Assembly (NCBI GenBank): GCA_964648465.1
Contig: CAZYMU010000023.1
Span: 1-49,238 of the forward strand
Direction of reading: 5' to 3'
Length of the DNA stretch: 49,238 bases
From: Aminicenans sp964648465
GTDB taxonomy: Bacteria > Acidobacteriota > Aminicenantia > Aminicenantales > Aminicenantaceae
Shown: piece after piece, positions 26,449-34,688 of the stretch
Layout: the number at the start of each line of letters is the position of its first letter
Numbering within the stretch: the stretch's first letter is position 1
Notes under the pieces: generated by a model
The model's database searches: none
What the model was told of the DNA's origin: nothing
What the model saw: the letters and a program-made list of their open reading frames with translations, nothing else
Translations under genes and position numbers: made by a program

Positions 26449-26871
26449 ATGGATGGAATAAAAAAAACGGTTCGTATCACAATACTAATATTGTTTCCTT
26501 TTATATTCAGTGCCTGTTTTGCTGTTAGGATTGTTAAAAATGTTAAGAATCCTGACCGCTATTTCGGGAAGGCATATCAACAGATTGAAAGGATACATCA
26601 AGATTATCCTGATAGAGAGGGGAGAGCACACAAGATCAATATTTTGGTCTACGAAAGTTCGGATTGCAAAGTAATAAAAGTCACTGCGCCCTTTTGGATT
26701 GTAAATGCATGTATGGATATTGCATCGAGTGCATCTGAAGAGGATGACTTTGATTTTGAAGATAGGTATGACATTGACTGGAGAGATATAAAAGAATTGA
26801 GGCAGATTGGTCCCGGGCTTCTTATTGACATTGATGATGAGGAGAGCCGAGTGCTGATCTGGATTGATTGA
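26449..26871 (+). CDS. small lipoprotein with the shared YvlB/LiaX-like C-terminal domain
   Basis: This 140-residue product has a lipoprotein signal (ILILFPFIFSAC, lipid cysteine C23). Residues about 60-140 form a domain that recurs in two more proteins of this operon: a K-I-x-V strand, a P-x-x-h-h helix, YDIDWRDI-EL, GP-LLIDI and a terminal VLIWID. I recall a similar pattern in YvlB/LiaX envelope-stress proteins of Firmicutes; this is a memory-based comparison. First gene of the sigma-factor operon, with the ECF promoter directly upstream. Function unknown; probably an envelope-stress output or sensor. Confidence 0.65.
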   Translation: MDGIKKTVRITILILFPFIFSACFAVRIVKNVKNPDRYFGKAYQQIERIHQDYPDREGRAHKINILVYESSDCKVIKVTAPFWIVNACMDIASSASEEDDFDFEDRYDIDWRDIKELRQIGPGLLIDIDDEESRVLIWID

Positions 26872-26912
26872 TGGAGATAGTCTGGTATTGTTTGAGAGGT
26901 TTCTAGAGAAAA

Positions 26913-27494
26913 ATGAAACCAAGGGAAACTTTTGAAGATGATAATATCTACATCCTTGTTGAAAAAATTAAAAATGGAGATAGAGAAGCTTTTATTACTG
27001 TTACACGTATTTATCAAAAAAAAGTTTTTCTGCTGGCTTTTTCCTTTTTTCGTAACAGGGAAGACGCAATGGATATTGTTCAGGAGACATTTTTGAGATT
27101 TTATGAGAAAGTGAACATGTTTCGCAGAGGGAAAAATTTTCAGAATTGGCTCTTGCAGATTGCAAAAAATCTTTGTGTAGATTACTACCGAAAGAATTAT
27201 AAAAGGAACAGTGATTTACAAAGAGAGAAAAACGTAAAGGAGCTATGTCAGTCTTCCTATAGCCAAAAGGAGTTAAATTCTTCCTTGGATATTAAACAAA
27301 TATTTTCTAAGTGCATAGACGGACTTTCTGAAAAGCAAAGAATGGTCTTTTTAATGAAGCATTACAATCAGCTCGAATATAAAGAAATTGCGCAGATTTT
27401 GAGCATTGCTTTAGGGACAGCAAAATCCCTTCATTTTAAAGCACTTCAAAATCTGAAGGTTTTAATGAGTCCTTATATGGGGAGACAAACATGA
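26913..27494 (+). CDS. ECF RNA polymerase sigma factor
   Basis: This 193-residue sigma-70 family protein of the ECF type has only regions 2 and 4. Region 2 includes the NREDAMDIVQETFLRFYEK segment and FQNWLLQIAKNLCVDYYRK. Region 4 has LSEKQRMVFLMKHYNQLEYKEIA and LGTAKSLHFKALQNLK as the -35-binding helix-turn-helix. Its stop overlaps the anti-sigma start (ATGA), the usual coupled arrangement. It probably recognises the TGAACC-N16-CGTA promoter ahead of its own operon. Confidence 0.93.
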   Translation: MKPRETFEDDNIYILVEKIKNGDREAFITVTRIYQKKVFLLAFSFFRNREDAMDIVQETFLRFYEKVNMFRRGKNFQNWLLQIAKNLCVDYYRKNYKRNSDLQREKNVKELCQSSYSQKELNSSLDIKQIFSKCIDGLSEKQRMVFLMKHYNQLEYKEIAQILSIALGTAKSLHFKALQNLKVLMSPYMGRQT

Positions 27495-28294
27495 AACATT
27501 GTAAGGAGAGAAAAGAACTGGCTGCTTTCCTTTATGGAGAGCTTAAGGATGATGAAAGAAAAAGATTGGAATCCCACCTCGAAGTTTGTCCCCAATGCAG
27601 AAAAGAAATTGAGGAATTAAAGCAGATTGTAAGTGAATCGGATTCTTTGAAATCAGATATTAAGAAGGCATTGGCATCCGTAGATTGGGAGATGCTTCCT
27701 TCCAAAATATCAGAAAATGTCTTTAAAAAGGAAATCCCGCTTTCCAGAGGGTCACGGACAGGGAAATTTTGGGGTTTGCTCTTTCAGCCCAGGTTCAGGC
27801 CTGTTTATACTGCACTCTTTTTAGGGATTTTACTGGGATCCCTGGCTACTTTCGTGGTTTTTCGGAATTCTGGATTTAACGGAACCACTGAGGGAAGGTT
27901 TTTTGTATCCGGGGACTTTCTAGAGAGACTAGAGCTCGAGATGGCACGAAGGGAAACACTGGATTATCTTGAAAAAAGTCAGTATTTGCTTTTGGACTTT
28001 GTCCAGTCTTCTCCGGAAAAGTCAGCTGAATTCTGGCAGAGCAATTTTGCTTCCATAAGGGCAAGAGATTTGCTTGCAAAGAAAAAGTATATCGATCTTC
28101 AGCTTGATAGATTTCAGATGGCAAAAGCAAAAAAAATCTGTGACCAGATTGAACTTCTCTTTTTCGAACTGGCCCAGATTACTAAGGAGCTTCCGGTGGA
28201 AGAGGTAAAGAAAATACAGAATCTTATCGAAGAGAGACAGATTTTATTAAAAATAAATTTAGTAAAGAAAGAATTACAGGACAACGAGGTTTAA
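27491..28294 (+). CDS. anti-sigma factor with zinc-finger (zf-HC2) domain
   Basis: This 267-residue membrane-spanning regulator holds the ECF sigma factor inactive. The N-terminal zinc site is C4 with HLEVCPQC (H29, C33, C36), the HxxxCxxC pattern of anti-sigma ZAS domains. A single membrane helix lies at about 104-125. The remaining 140 residues are predicted periplasmic and helical, rich in charged residues, and may sense the signal or be cleaved. It is translationally coupled to the sigma gene and followed after one base by the next gene. Confidence 0.88.
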   Translation: MKHCKERKELAAFLYGELKDDERKRLESHLEVCPQCRKEIEELKQIVSESDSLKSDIKKALASVDWEMLPSKISENVFKKEIPLSRGSRTGKFWGLLFQPRFRPVYTALFLGILLGSLATFVVFRNSGFNGTTEGRFFVSGDFLERLELEMARRETLDYLEKSQYLLLDFVQSSPEKSAEFWQSNFASIRARDLLAKKKYIDLQLDRFQMAKAKKICDQIELLFFELAQITKELPVEEVKKIQNLIEERQILLKINLVKKELQDNEV

Positions 28295-28295
28295 A

Positions 28296-29138
28296 ATGAA
28301 GAAAATAGCCATAAGTTTCGGGATAATTTTGTTGGCTTCTTTTCTCTTCCAGGCATATGCCCAGGTGCAGCCGGATGAGAAGCTTTTCCAGGATGCAAAG
28401 ATTCTTATTTTTGATAAGGAATGGGAAAATGCCCAGGGAAAACTGGAAAAGCTGCTTGAAGAATATCCAGAAAGCCGCTGGTTTTCCCAGGCACTCTTTT
28501 ATAAAGGGAAATGTCTTGAGGAGCAGAAGGGAAAAGAGATCCAGGCTCTGCAGGTGTATAAGAATTTTCTTAAATTAAAGGACCGCAATAAAAGCCTGAC
28601 CGAAGAGGCTGAAATATCAATTATTGAACTGGCCTCCAGGCTTTATAAGGAGGGCAAATCATCTTCCTTGGGGGAAATAGAGAGAAGGCTTTCCAGTCCA
28701 AATAGAGTTATTAAGTATTATGCGGCATTTCAATTGAGCAGTGTGAAGGATAAAAAAGTGGCGAGGAGAGCGATACCAGTACTGAAAGAGATTATGAAGA
28801 GCGAAAAGGATGATGAAATCAGAGACAGAGCCAGAATCGCAATGCTAAGGGTTGAACCTGATATGTTGAAGGATTTCGAAGAGGAAAGGTATGAAAGAAA
28901 AGAAAGGGTGCTGAAAATAAGAGTCTTCAAAAAAGGAAAAAAAGAGGCAGATTTTTCTGTAAATATTCCATGGGCTCTAGCTGATCTGGCTTTAAGCGCT
29001 ATCCCTGAGAAGGAAAAAGAAAAGATGAGAAAGGAAGGATATAATCTGGATAAGATTATAAAAGAGCTCAACAGATTCAAAGGGAATATCATTGAAATAA
29101 GAGGTGAGGATTCGATAATTAAAATTTGGATAGATTAA
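28296..29138 (+). CDS. exported TPR/HEAT-repeat protein with the shared C-terminal domain
   Basis: This 280-residue protein has a signal peptide (about 1-22, ending AYAQ). Next is a TPR-like region (about 28-110: LFQDAKILIFDKEWENAQGK, EEYPESRWFSQALFYKGKC), then HEAT-like helices (about 125-190: AAFQLSSVKDKKVARRAIPVL). From about 203 comes the shared domain seen in its operon mates: LKIRVFKKGK, VNIPWALADLAL, GYNLDKIIKEL and a final IIKIWID. Scaffold repeats suggest it binds partners in the periplasm. Role inferred as part of the stress response. Confidence 0.7.
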   Translation: MKKIAISFGIILLASFLFQAYAQVQPDEKLFQDAKILIFDKEWENAQGKLEKLLEEYPESRWFSQALFYKGKCLEEQKGKEIQALQVYKNFLKLKDRNKSLTEEAEISIIELASRLYKEGKSSSLGEIERRLSSPNRVIKYYAAFQLSSVKDKKVARRAIPVLKEIMKSEKDDEIRDRARIAMLRVEPDMLKDFEEERYERKERVLKIRVFKKGKKEADFSVNIPWALADLALSAIPEKEKEKMRKEGYNLDKIIKELNRFKGNIIEIRGEDSIIKIWID

Positions 29139-29155
29139 AAGCAAGGAGGTTATCT

Positions 29156-29542
29156 ATGAAAAAAATTACAGCAAGCGTTTTAGCAGTAATGGTATTGAGT
29201 TTTGTATTGATGAATTTTCTTTCGGCAGAAGATACGAGTACTATTCAAGCGATCAAAAAGGCTGTTAAGGAGAATCCCAAGTATAATGCTGGCTCAGAAG
29301 TGAAGTGGTTTAAAGTTCTCATTACAGATACTCGGACTAAAAAAGACAAGGTAAAGATTACTCTGCCAATATCATTGATTGAACTTATGGCCAAACACTG
29401 CAATGAAAAAAACTTGAAAGTAAATCGGGATGAGTACGATATCGATCTCAAAGAGCTTTTAGCAGAATTAAAAAAGCTTGGCCCAATGGCATTGGTTGAA
29501 ATCTGTGAAGATGATGAATTAGTAAAAGTCTGGTTGGAATAA
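29156..29542 (+). CDS. small exported protein consisting mainly of the shared domain
   Basis: From the ATG at 29156 (strong AAGGAGG site at 29143-29149; an upstream TTG in frame is unlikely) the product has 128 residues. It has a signal peptide MKKITASVLAVMVLSFVLMNFLSA. The rest is essentially one copy of the domain shared with the 26449 and 28296 products: FKVLITD, VKITLPISLIELM, EYDIDLKELLAEL, LGPMALVEI and VKVWLE at the C-terminus. It is the last gene before a strong terminator. Confidence 0.7.
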   Translation: MKKITASVLAVMVLSFVLMNFLSAEDTSTIQAIKKAVKENPKYNAGSEVKWFKVLITDTRTKKDKVKITLPISLIELMAKHCNEKNLKVNRDEYDIDLKELLAELKKLGPMALVEICEDDELVKVWLE

Positions 29543-29580
29543 AGCAGGAATAAGCAGCAAGCTTATCGAGAAACTAATTA

Positions 29581-29620
29581 AAGGGAAATGGAGACTAACT
29601 CCATTTCCCTTTTTTATTTT
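29581..29620 (+). terminator. rho-independent terminator of the ECF operon
   Basis: A perfect 13-bp stem, AAGGGAAATGGAG (29581-29593) and CTCCATTTCCCTT (29599-29611), has a 5-base loop and runs into a T-rich tract. It lies 38 bases after the last gene of the sigma-factor operon. Confidence 0.92.
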
Positions 29621-29638
29621 CAAAAGAGAATTTAATGA

Positions 29639-29763
29639 ATGTGTAATTTGTATTTTGTCCTAATTGTGGTGCAAGATTGCATGCTGTATGCCCCAAGTGT
29701 AAAAAACCTGTTGAAAGCAGCTGGAAAATATGCCCACACTGTGGAGAAAAATTGGATGAGTAG
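29639..29763 (+). pseudogene. frameshifted double zinc-ribbon mini-protein
   Basis: Codons 29656-29760 read CPNCGARLHAVCPKCKKPVES then SWKICPHCGEKLDE and a stop: four CxxC knuckles forming a double zinc ribbon. That frame has a stop (29644-29646) just upstream and no start codon. An ATG at 29639 with AAGAGA upstream would open MCNLYF and join the ribbon frame perfectly if the TTTT run at about 29652-29655 had one more T. It is therefore a one-base frameshift: a decayed gene, a slippage site or a sequencing error. Confidence 0.55.
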
Positions 29764-29903
29764 TGTTATGTAAGTGTTTACGCCACTTGTAATACAGACT
29801 ATTCAGTAATAATATAAATATTACTCTATTTTTAACACTTAGCAGCTTAAAAATTGAATACTCTAGAAAAAAGAACAGAAAATATTTTACAATAAAAAGG
29901 AAA

Positions 29904-30521
29904 ATGGTTAAGCAGATACTGAGGGAACTTAAAAGGCATATTCCGTTCACTACTTTTGGGGCAATTACTGGGATTACTATGATGATTATAATAGTACTCG
30001 GCCATATGCTTTCCCGAGTATCTGAAGTTTCCCCAAATATTTTTTACATCCTACACCCAACCCATGTTGTTTTAAGTGCGGTTGTGACTACAGCGATATA
30101 TAAATTACATAAGCCCAAGTGTAAAATTTTGATGGCTGTTGTAATTGGCTATGTTGGCTCGGTGGGGATAGCTACTTTAAGCGATTCAATAATTCCTTAT
30201 CTGGGTGAATTACTGCTTAATCTTCCAAACAGAGGGATTCATATAGGTTTTATTGAGAACCCTTTCATAACAAATCCCGCAGCGCTTTTGGGAATTACAA
30301 TTGCTCTCTTAAGGCCAACTACCAAATTTCCACATTATGGGCATGTTTTAATTAGCACATGGGCCTCGCTATTTCATATCATCATGGCAATGAGTCAAAC
30401 AGTAAATTGGATTGAAATTACTGCTATTTTTTTATTTTTGTTCTTCGCAGTTTGGATTCCCTGTTGTTTGAGTGACATAGCGTTTCCGCTGCTATTTGTT
30501 CCGCTGGAAAGCAAAGCATGA
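29904..30521 (+). CDS. uncharacterised multi-spanning membrane protein
   Basis: This 205-residue protein has about six hydrophobic helices (roughly 17-35, 48-66, 75-98, 125-138, 148-163 and 170-195). I do not recognise a family. Histidines cluster at or near membrane segments (GHMLSR, HPTHVVLS, FPHYGHVL, LFHIIM), which could bind metal or a cofactor; this is speculation. AAAAGGAAA precedes the ATG as ribosome site. The gene stands alone between the zinc-ribbon remnant and the DUF2891 gene. Confidence 0.65.
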   Translation: MVKQILRELKRHIPFTTFGAITGITMMIIIVLGHMLSRVSEVSPNIFYILHPTHVVLSAVVTTAIYKLHKPKCKILMAVVIGYVGSVGIATLSDSIIPYLGELLLNLPNRGIHIGFIENPFITNPAALLGITIALLRPTTKFPHYGHVLISTWASLFHIIMAMSQTVNWIEITAIFLFLFFAVWIPCCLSDIAFPLLFVPLESKA

Positions 30522-30620
30522 TGGAGCATGAGCCTACGCGCTGTTTTCTTTAAATCTTGCTTCCTCCATCCCATCATATTCATTTGCTTTAGCAATGCCC
30601 AGGCTGAGATAGGTCAGTCC

Positions 30621-30650
30621 TTGACAAATCTTTCGCTGCTCCTGGATAAT
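30621..30650 (+). promoter_or_regulatory. sigma-70-type promoter of the DUF2891 gene
   Basis: A perfect TTGACA at 30621-30626 is followed after 18 bases by GATAAT (30645-30650), about 50 bases before the ATG of the next gene. Confidence 0.6.
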
Positions 30651-30700
30651 ATATTCAATAGAGACAAGCACCATATTTTTGAAAGAACAGGAGGTGGCAG

Positions 30701-31840
30701 ATGAAACACTGGCGATTATGGCCGATTATGGTGATGCTTATACTTGGGTTGTTAACCTGCTCCATGGGTAGGCATGAGGCGGATAAGAGTACACTATCTT
30801 GGGAACCGGTTGCATATTCTATGCAGCTGGACCGAGCCACGGCGTCCCAGCTGGCAGAACTGGCCCTCAATTGCATACGGCGGGAGTTTCCCAATAAGCC
30901 TGGTCATGTGATAAACGATGCGGTCGAAGTGCAGAATCCGGCATCACTACATCCGGCTTTTTTTGGCTGCTTTGACTGGCATTCCGCAGTCCACGGAAGC
31001 TGGATGCTTGTACGGCTGCTTAAAGTGTTTCCCGACTTTTCCAAAGTTGACGAGATCCGCTCTGCCCTGAGCGAAAATTTGACCGAAGAAAATATTGCAT
31101 CAGAAATCAGATATTTCCAACAGCCCAACCGCAAATCCTTTGAGCGTACTTATGGATGGGCCTGGCTGCTTAAGCTGGCAGAAGAGCTCTATGAATGGGA
31201 AGATGCTGATGGGAAGAGGTGGGCCCAAAACTTGCGGCCGCTGGTTGACGTAATCATCGAGTGCTACCTGGATTTCCTGCCGCGGCAGACATATCCGATC
31301 CGAAGAGGAGTACATCCAAACACTGCCTTTGGACTGGCCTTTGCGCTTGACTATGCCCGGGTTTCGGGGCATAGTGAGCTTGAAGAAATGGTGATCAAAC
31401 GCAGCCTGTTTTATTTTGCTAAAGATACCAACTGTCCGGCCGCCTGGGAACCTGACGGGGACGATTTTTTTTCCCGCTCTCTGATTGAAGCTGACCTTAT
31501 GCGGCGTGTATTTTCCCCTGCCGAGTTTGTGAACTGGTTCCATCGGTTCCTGCCCGGCCTGAGCAAGGGACGGCCAGAGTCTCTGCTTCACCCTGCTGAT
31601 GTCTCTGACCGCAGCGACCCCAAGATTGGTCATCTCGACGGCCTAAATCTCAGCCGGGCCTGGTGCATGGACGGTATTGCCTCAGCTCTATCGCAGGATG
31701 ATCCGGTCCGTTCTATTCTGCAGCAGTCTGCTGCACTCCATGCAGAAGCGACTCTTCCACATATAGCAAGTGGCCATTATACAGGAGAGCACTGGCTGGC
31801 CTCATTCGCAGTATATTTACTTTCCTCAGATAGAGATTAA
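30701..31840 (+). CDS. DUF2891 family lipoprotein
   Basis: This 379-residue protein resembles DUF2891, an alpha/alpha-barrel-like family of unknown function. Typical blocks are LHPAFFGCFDWHSAVHGSWMLV, RTYGWAWLLKLAEEL, RRGVHPNTAFGLAFALDY, CPAAWEPDGDDFFSRSL and HLDGLNLSRAWCMDGIA. The start MKHWRLWPIMVMLILGLLTC has a lipobox with C20, so the protein is probably periplasmic. AGGAGGTGG precedes the ATG. The coding sequence is clearly richer in G and C than its neighbours, suggesting later acquisition. The barrel fold and conserved Asp/His/Trp hint at a glycan-active enzyme, unproven. Confidence 0.82.
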   Translation: MKHWRLWPIMVMLILGLLTCSMGRHEADKSTLSWEPVAYSMQLDRATASQLAELALNCIRREFPNKPGHVINDAVEVQNPASLHPAFFGCFDWHSAVHGSWMLVRLLKVFPDFSKVDEIRSALSENLTEENIASEIRYFQQPNRKSFERTYGWAWLLKLAEELYEWEDADGKRWAQNLRPLVDVIIECYLDFLPRQTYPIRRGVHPNTAFGLAFALDYARVSGHSELEEMVIKRSLFYFAKDTNCPAAWEPDGDDFFSRSLIEADLMRRVFSPAEFVNWFHRFLPGLSKGRPESLLHPADVSDRSDPKIGHLDGLNLSRAWCMDGIASALSQDDPVRSILQQSAALHAEATLPHIASGHYTGEHWLASFAVYLLSSDRD

Positions 31841-32110
31841 GTCAGAAACATACCGGAGAAATTAAGTGTCCAATGAGGGAATGGAATCTTACACCGAGAG
31901 AGATGATTATCATGAAACCGAAATGTGTGGAAACTTCGACTGAAATATACATAATGCACTAGAATTTGATAATTTCCTTAAAAATATGTTGATTTAAAGT
32001 GTAGCTATAAGGATAATTTAATCTTAAATGAAAAAAGATGAGTAATAATATCATATTCCTGAAAAAGGATTGTGTTTAAAGCGATGATAAAGAAATCTTA
32101 GGAGGGGAAA
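31841..32110. other. intergenic region before the carboxylic-acid cluster
   Basis: A 270-base AT-rich gap. Apart from the promoter candidate at 31989-32017 and the AGGAGG ribosome site of the next gene, I see no open frame, hairpin terminator or repeat in it. Confidence 0.4.
31989..32017 (+). promoter_or_regulatory. sigma-70-type promoter of the citrate-synthase-like/LeuCD cluster
   Basis: TTGATT (31989-31994) and GATAAT (32012-32017) are spaced by 17 bases, giving a leader of about 85 bases before the ATG at 32111. Confidence 0.5.
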
Positions 32111-32887
32111 ATGAATGATCTTCACTGGAAAACATCCATTACTGAGATTCATCCTAATAAGATTTCCGTAAGGGGATATTCGGTGGATAAATTGATGGGA
32201 AAAATTTCATTTTCCCAGGCTATTTATCTTGTTTTGAAAGGCGAGATGCCTTCCCCTGAGGCAGGAAAACTTATTGATGCCATTTTCGTCTCATCTATAG
32301 ACCATGGTGCAAGCCCTCCTTCTGCCCTGGCGGCCAGGACTGTGGCTTCGACAGGGGCGGAGTTGAATGCTGCAGTGGCGGCCGGAATCTTGTCGATTTC
32401 AAGATATCATGGAGGAGCTGTTGAAGAGGGAATGAATCTCTTCATAGAGATTGCCAGAAGAATGGATGAAAAAAAAGGTGATGAGGACGAAGTTGTACTG
32501 GGAATTCTGCGTGAGATGAAAGAAAAAAAGAAACGGGCCTCTGGTTTTGGCCACCGTTTCCATACTCAAGACCCCAGGACAAGAAAATTATTTGCTTTAG
32601 CAGAAGAATTAGGTCTGGTAGGAAGGCATATCAGAATAGCCCTTGCCGTTGAAAGATGCCTTGAAAGTTTATTGGGGAAACCATTACCTATAAATGTAGA
32701 TGGTGCCATTGCAGCGGTTCTGTGTGATTTAGAATTTCCTCCTGAGATTGGAAACGCTTTTTTTATGATTGCCCGCATTGCCGGACTTGTAGCCCACATT
32801 CATGAGGAAAAAATACGAATGAGGCCAATGAGGAAGATTCATCCTCAGGATTTTGAGTATGATGGTCCTCGAGGAAGGGAGATTTAA
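32111..32887 (+). CDS. short citrate-synthase-family enzyme, citryl-CoA lyase-like
   Basis: This 258-residue protein is far shorter than citrate synthase (about 370-430) but similar in size to the citryl-CoA lyase module of ATP-citrate lyase. Catalytic positions are visible: H65 in IDHGASPPSALAARTVASTGAE, H148 in GFGHRFHTQDPR and an acid at D197 in INVDGAIAAVL. It could cleave or form citryl-CoA or a related acyl-CoA adduct. First gene of the cluster; AGGAGG lies before the ATG. Its neighbours (two aconitase-type pairs and an isocitrate-type dehydrogenase) fit a tricarboxylic acid or a chain-elongated analogue. Confidence 0.75.
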   Translation: MNDLHWKTSITEIHPNKISVRGYSVDKLMGKISFSQAIYLVLKGEMPSPEAGKLIDAIFVSSIDHGASPPSALAARTVASTGAELNAAVAAGILSISRYHGGAVEEGMNLFIEIARRMDEKKGDEDEVVLGILREMKEKKKRASGFGHRFHTQDPRTRKLFALAEELGLVGRHIRIALAVERCLESLLGKPLPINVDGAIAAVLCDLEFPPEIGNAFFMIARIAGLVAHIHEEKIRMRPMRKIHPQDFEYDGPRGREI

Positions 32888-33421
32888 ATGGAAAAAAAAC
32901 TTTTATCTTTAATACCGGAATTTCAGCTTATAGGTGATTTAGAGCTTCAGAAAAAAACTATCAATGTCTGGGAAGAAGCCTTAAAAGAAGCAAACTGGAA
33001 AGTTGAAGACTTACTCGACATTCCGTTTACTTTATTGATTGAAAATACTCCTTTTAACCTTGTTACGCATACCAGGGCTGTCACCCTTTGTGCAATGAAA
33101 ATTGCTGATGTCTTGATAGAGGAATATAATGGGAAAGTTGTAATAAACAGAGACTATCTTATTTCAGGGGCTTTGCTTCACGATGTTGGGAAACTGTTTG
33201 AATACAGGAAAGAAGGCGGAAAGATAATTAAAAGCGAGGGAGGAAAACTTCTCCGGCACCCCATTTCAGGAGCGGCATTTGCTTATAAATATGGAATTCC
33301 TCAAGAAGTGCTTCATATCATAGCCACACATTCAAGAGAAGGTAATGGGGCACGGAATACTGTGGAAGCAATTATTGTCAACCATGCGGATTTTGTTAAT
33401 TTTGAATCTTTAAAAATTTAA
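32888..33421 (+). CDS. HD-domain phosphohydrolase-like protein
   Basis: This 177-residue HD-domain protein has metal ligands in order: H in LVTHTRAV, HD in LLHDVGKLFEY, H in LLRHPISG, H in IATHSREG and D in NHADFVN. It begins directly after the stop of the citryl-CoA-lyase-like gene, so it belongs to the operon. Substrates of stand-alone HD proteins vary (nucleotides, phosphoesters); nothing here narrows it. Confidence 0.78.
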   Translation: MEKKLLSLIPEFQLIGDLELQKKTINVWEEALKEANWKVEDLLDIPFTLLIENTPFNLVTHTRAVTLCAMKIADVLIEEYNGKVVINRDYLISGALLHDVGKLFEYRKEGGKIIKSEGGKLLRHPISGAAFAYKYGIPQEVLHIIATHSREGNGARNTVEAIIVNHADFVNFESLKI

Positions 33422-33434
33422 AAAGGAGAATATA

Positions 33435-34688
33435 TTGGGGAAGACACTTTCTGAAAAAGTTCTCAGTTTGAAGGCGGGAAAAGATGTTTATGCAGGAGAA
33501 GTTGTTACTGTCTCTCCTGATTATATCCTTTCCCATGATAATTCCGCGGCAATCTTAAAGAACTTTAAAAAACTAGGGATAAAAAGCGTTAAATGTTCTC
33601 AAAAGATAGTTATTGTTCTGGACCATGTGGTTCCTGCATCGGCTGAAAAATATGCAATGAATCATAAGGTTATCAGAGAATTTGTTGCTGAGCAAGGCAT
33701 CCCGAATTTTTTTGATGTCCACAACGGAATCTGCCATCAGGTTTTTTCAGAGAGCGGATTTGCGATGCCGGGAAAATTAATAGTCGGCGCAGATTCACAT
33801 ACTACAAGCTATGGAGCACTGGGAGCCTTTTCTGCTGGTATTGGACGGTCAGAAGCTGCTGCTGTCTGGGCTACAGATGAAATATGGTTGAAAGTCCCGG
33901 AAACCATAAAAATAGAATTGGAGGGGAAACTTTCTGCTGGAGTCTATGCCAAGGATGTAATATTAAAAATCATCGGATCCGAGGGAGCAGACAGGGCAAA
34001 CTATAAAGCTGTAGAATTTGGCGGGAAGGCAGCAGGAGATTTCAGCATAGCTTCCAGGCTAGTTCTGTCCAATATGGCTGCTGAAATGGGAGCAAAGAAT
34101 GGCTATTTTCTGCCTGATGAAAAGGTCCTTGAATTTTTAAAAGGGATTGCAAAAGATGAATTTAGACCTGTGCTTTCTGATCAGGATGCTTGTTATGAAG
34201 ATGAACTGGAATACGATATTTCTTCCATTGAACCTCAGGTGGCATGTCCTCATACGGTCGATAATGTGAAATCCATCTCTGAAGTTGAAGGGATAAAATT
34301 TCACCAGGCCTTGATTGGAACCTGCACAAATGGCCGTCTGGAAGATTTGAAAATAGCGGCAAGTATTTTCAAGGGCAGGAAGGTTCATCCTTTGATAAGA
34401 GTTCTTGTGATTCCGGCATCAAGAAAAGAGTTATTAAATGCCATTAGAGAAGGGATTATTGAAATTTTCGCTGAAGCAGGATGTTTGATTCTAAATCCTG
34501 GATGCGGTCCGTGTCTTGGCGCCCACCAGGGTGTCCTTGCCCCGGGCGAAGTTGCATTGAGCACGGCAAACCGGAACTTCCGCGGAAGGATGGGAAGCAG
34601 GGATTCCGAGATTTATTTAGCTTCTCCTGCCACAGTAGCAGCCTCTTCGATTGAAGGAAAATTTACGGATCCGAGGAAATATCTATGA
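33435..34688 (+). CDS. aconitase-superfamily large subunit, LeuC-type 1
   Basis: This 417-residue protein is a large subunit of isopropylmalate isomerase, homoaconitase or aconitase type. The Fe-S cysteines lie in GTCTNGRLED and GCGPCLGAHQG; the substrate segment is GADSHTTSYGALGAFSAGIG, and LSTANRNFRGRMG is typical. The start is TTG at 33435 with AAAGGAGAA upstream; no ATG fits. It overlaps its small subunit by ATGA. The exact substrate (isopropylmalate, citrate, homocitrate or methylcitrate analogue) cannot be told from the sequence. Confidence 0.85.
   Translation: MGKTLSEKVLSLKAGKDVYAGEVVTVSPDYILSHDNSAAILKNFKKLGIKSVKCSQKIVIVLDHVVPASAEKYAMNHKVIREFVAEQGIPNFFDVHNGICHQVFSESGFAMPGKLIVGADSHTTSYGALGAFSAGIGRSEAAAVWATDEIWLKVPETIKIELEGKLSAGVYAKDVILKIIGSEGADRANYKAVEFGGKAAGDFSIASRLVLSNMAAEMGAKNGYFLPDEKVLEFLKGIAKDEFRPVLSDQDACYEDELEYDISSIEPQVACPHTVDNVKSISEVEGIKFHQALIGTCTNGRLEDLKIAASIFKGRKVHPLIRVLVIPASRKELLNAIREGIIEIFAEAGCLILNPGCGPCLGAHQGVLAPGEVALSTANRNFRGRMGSRDSEIYLASPATVAASSIEGKFTDPRKYL

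Noticed and set aside
31100..31633. 177-codon minus-strand frame opposite the DUF2891 gene
   Set aside because: It arises from the GC-rich codon use of the gene on the other strand; no ribosome site or motif.
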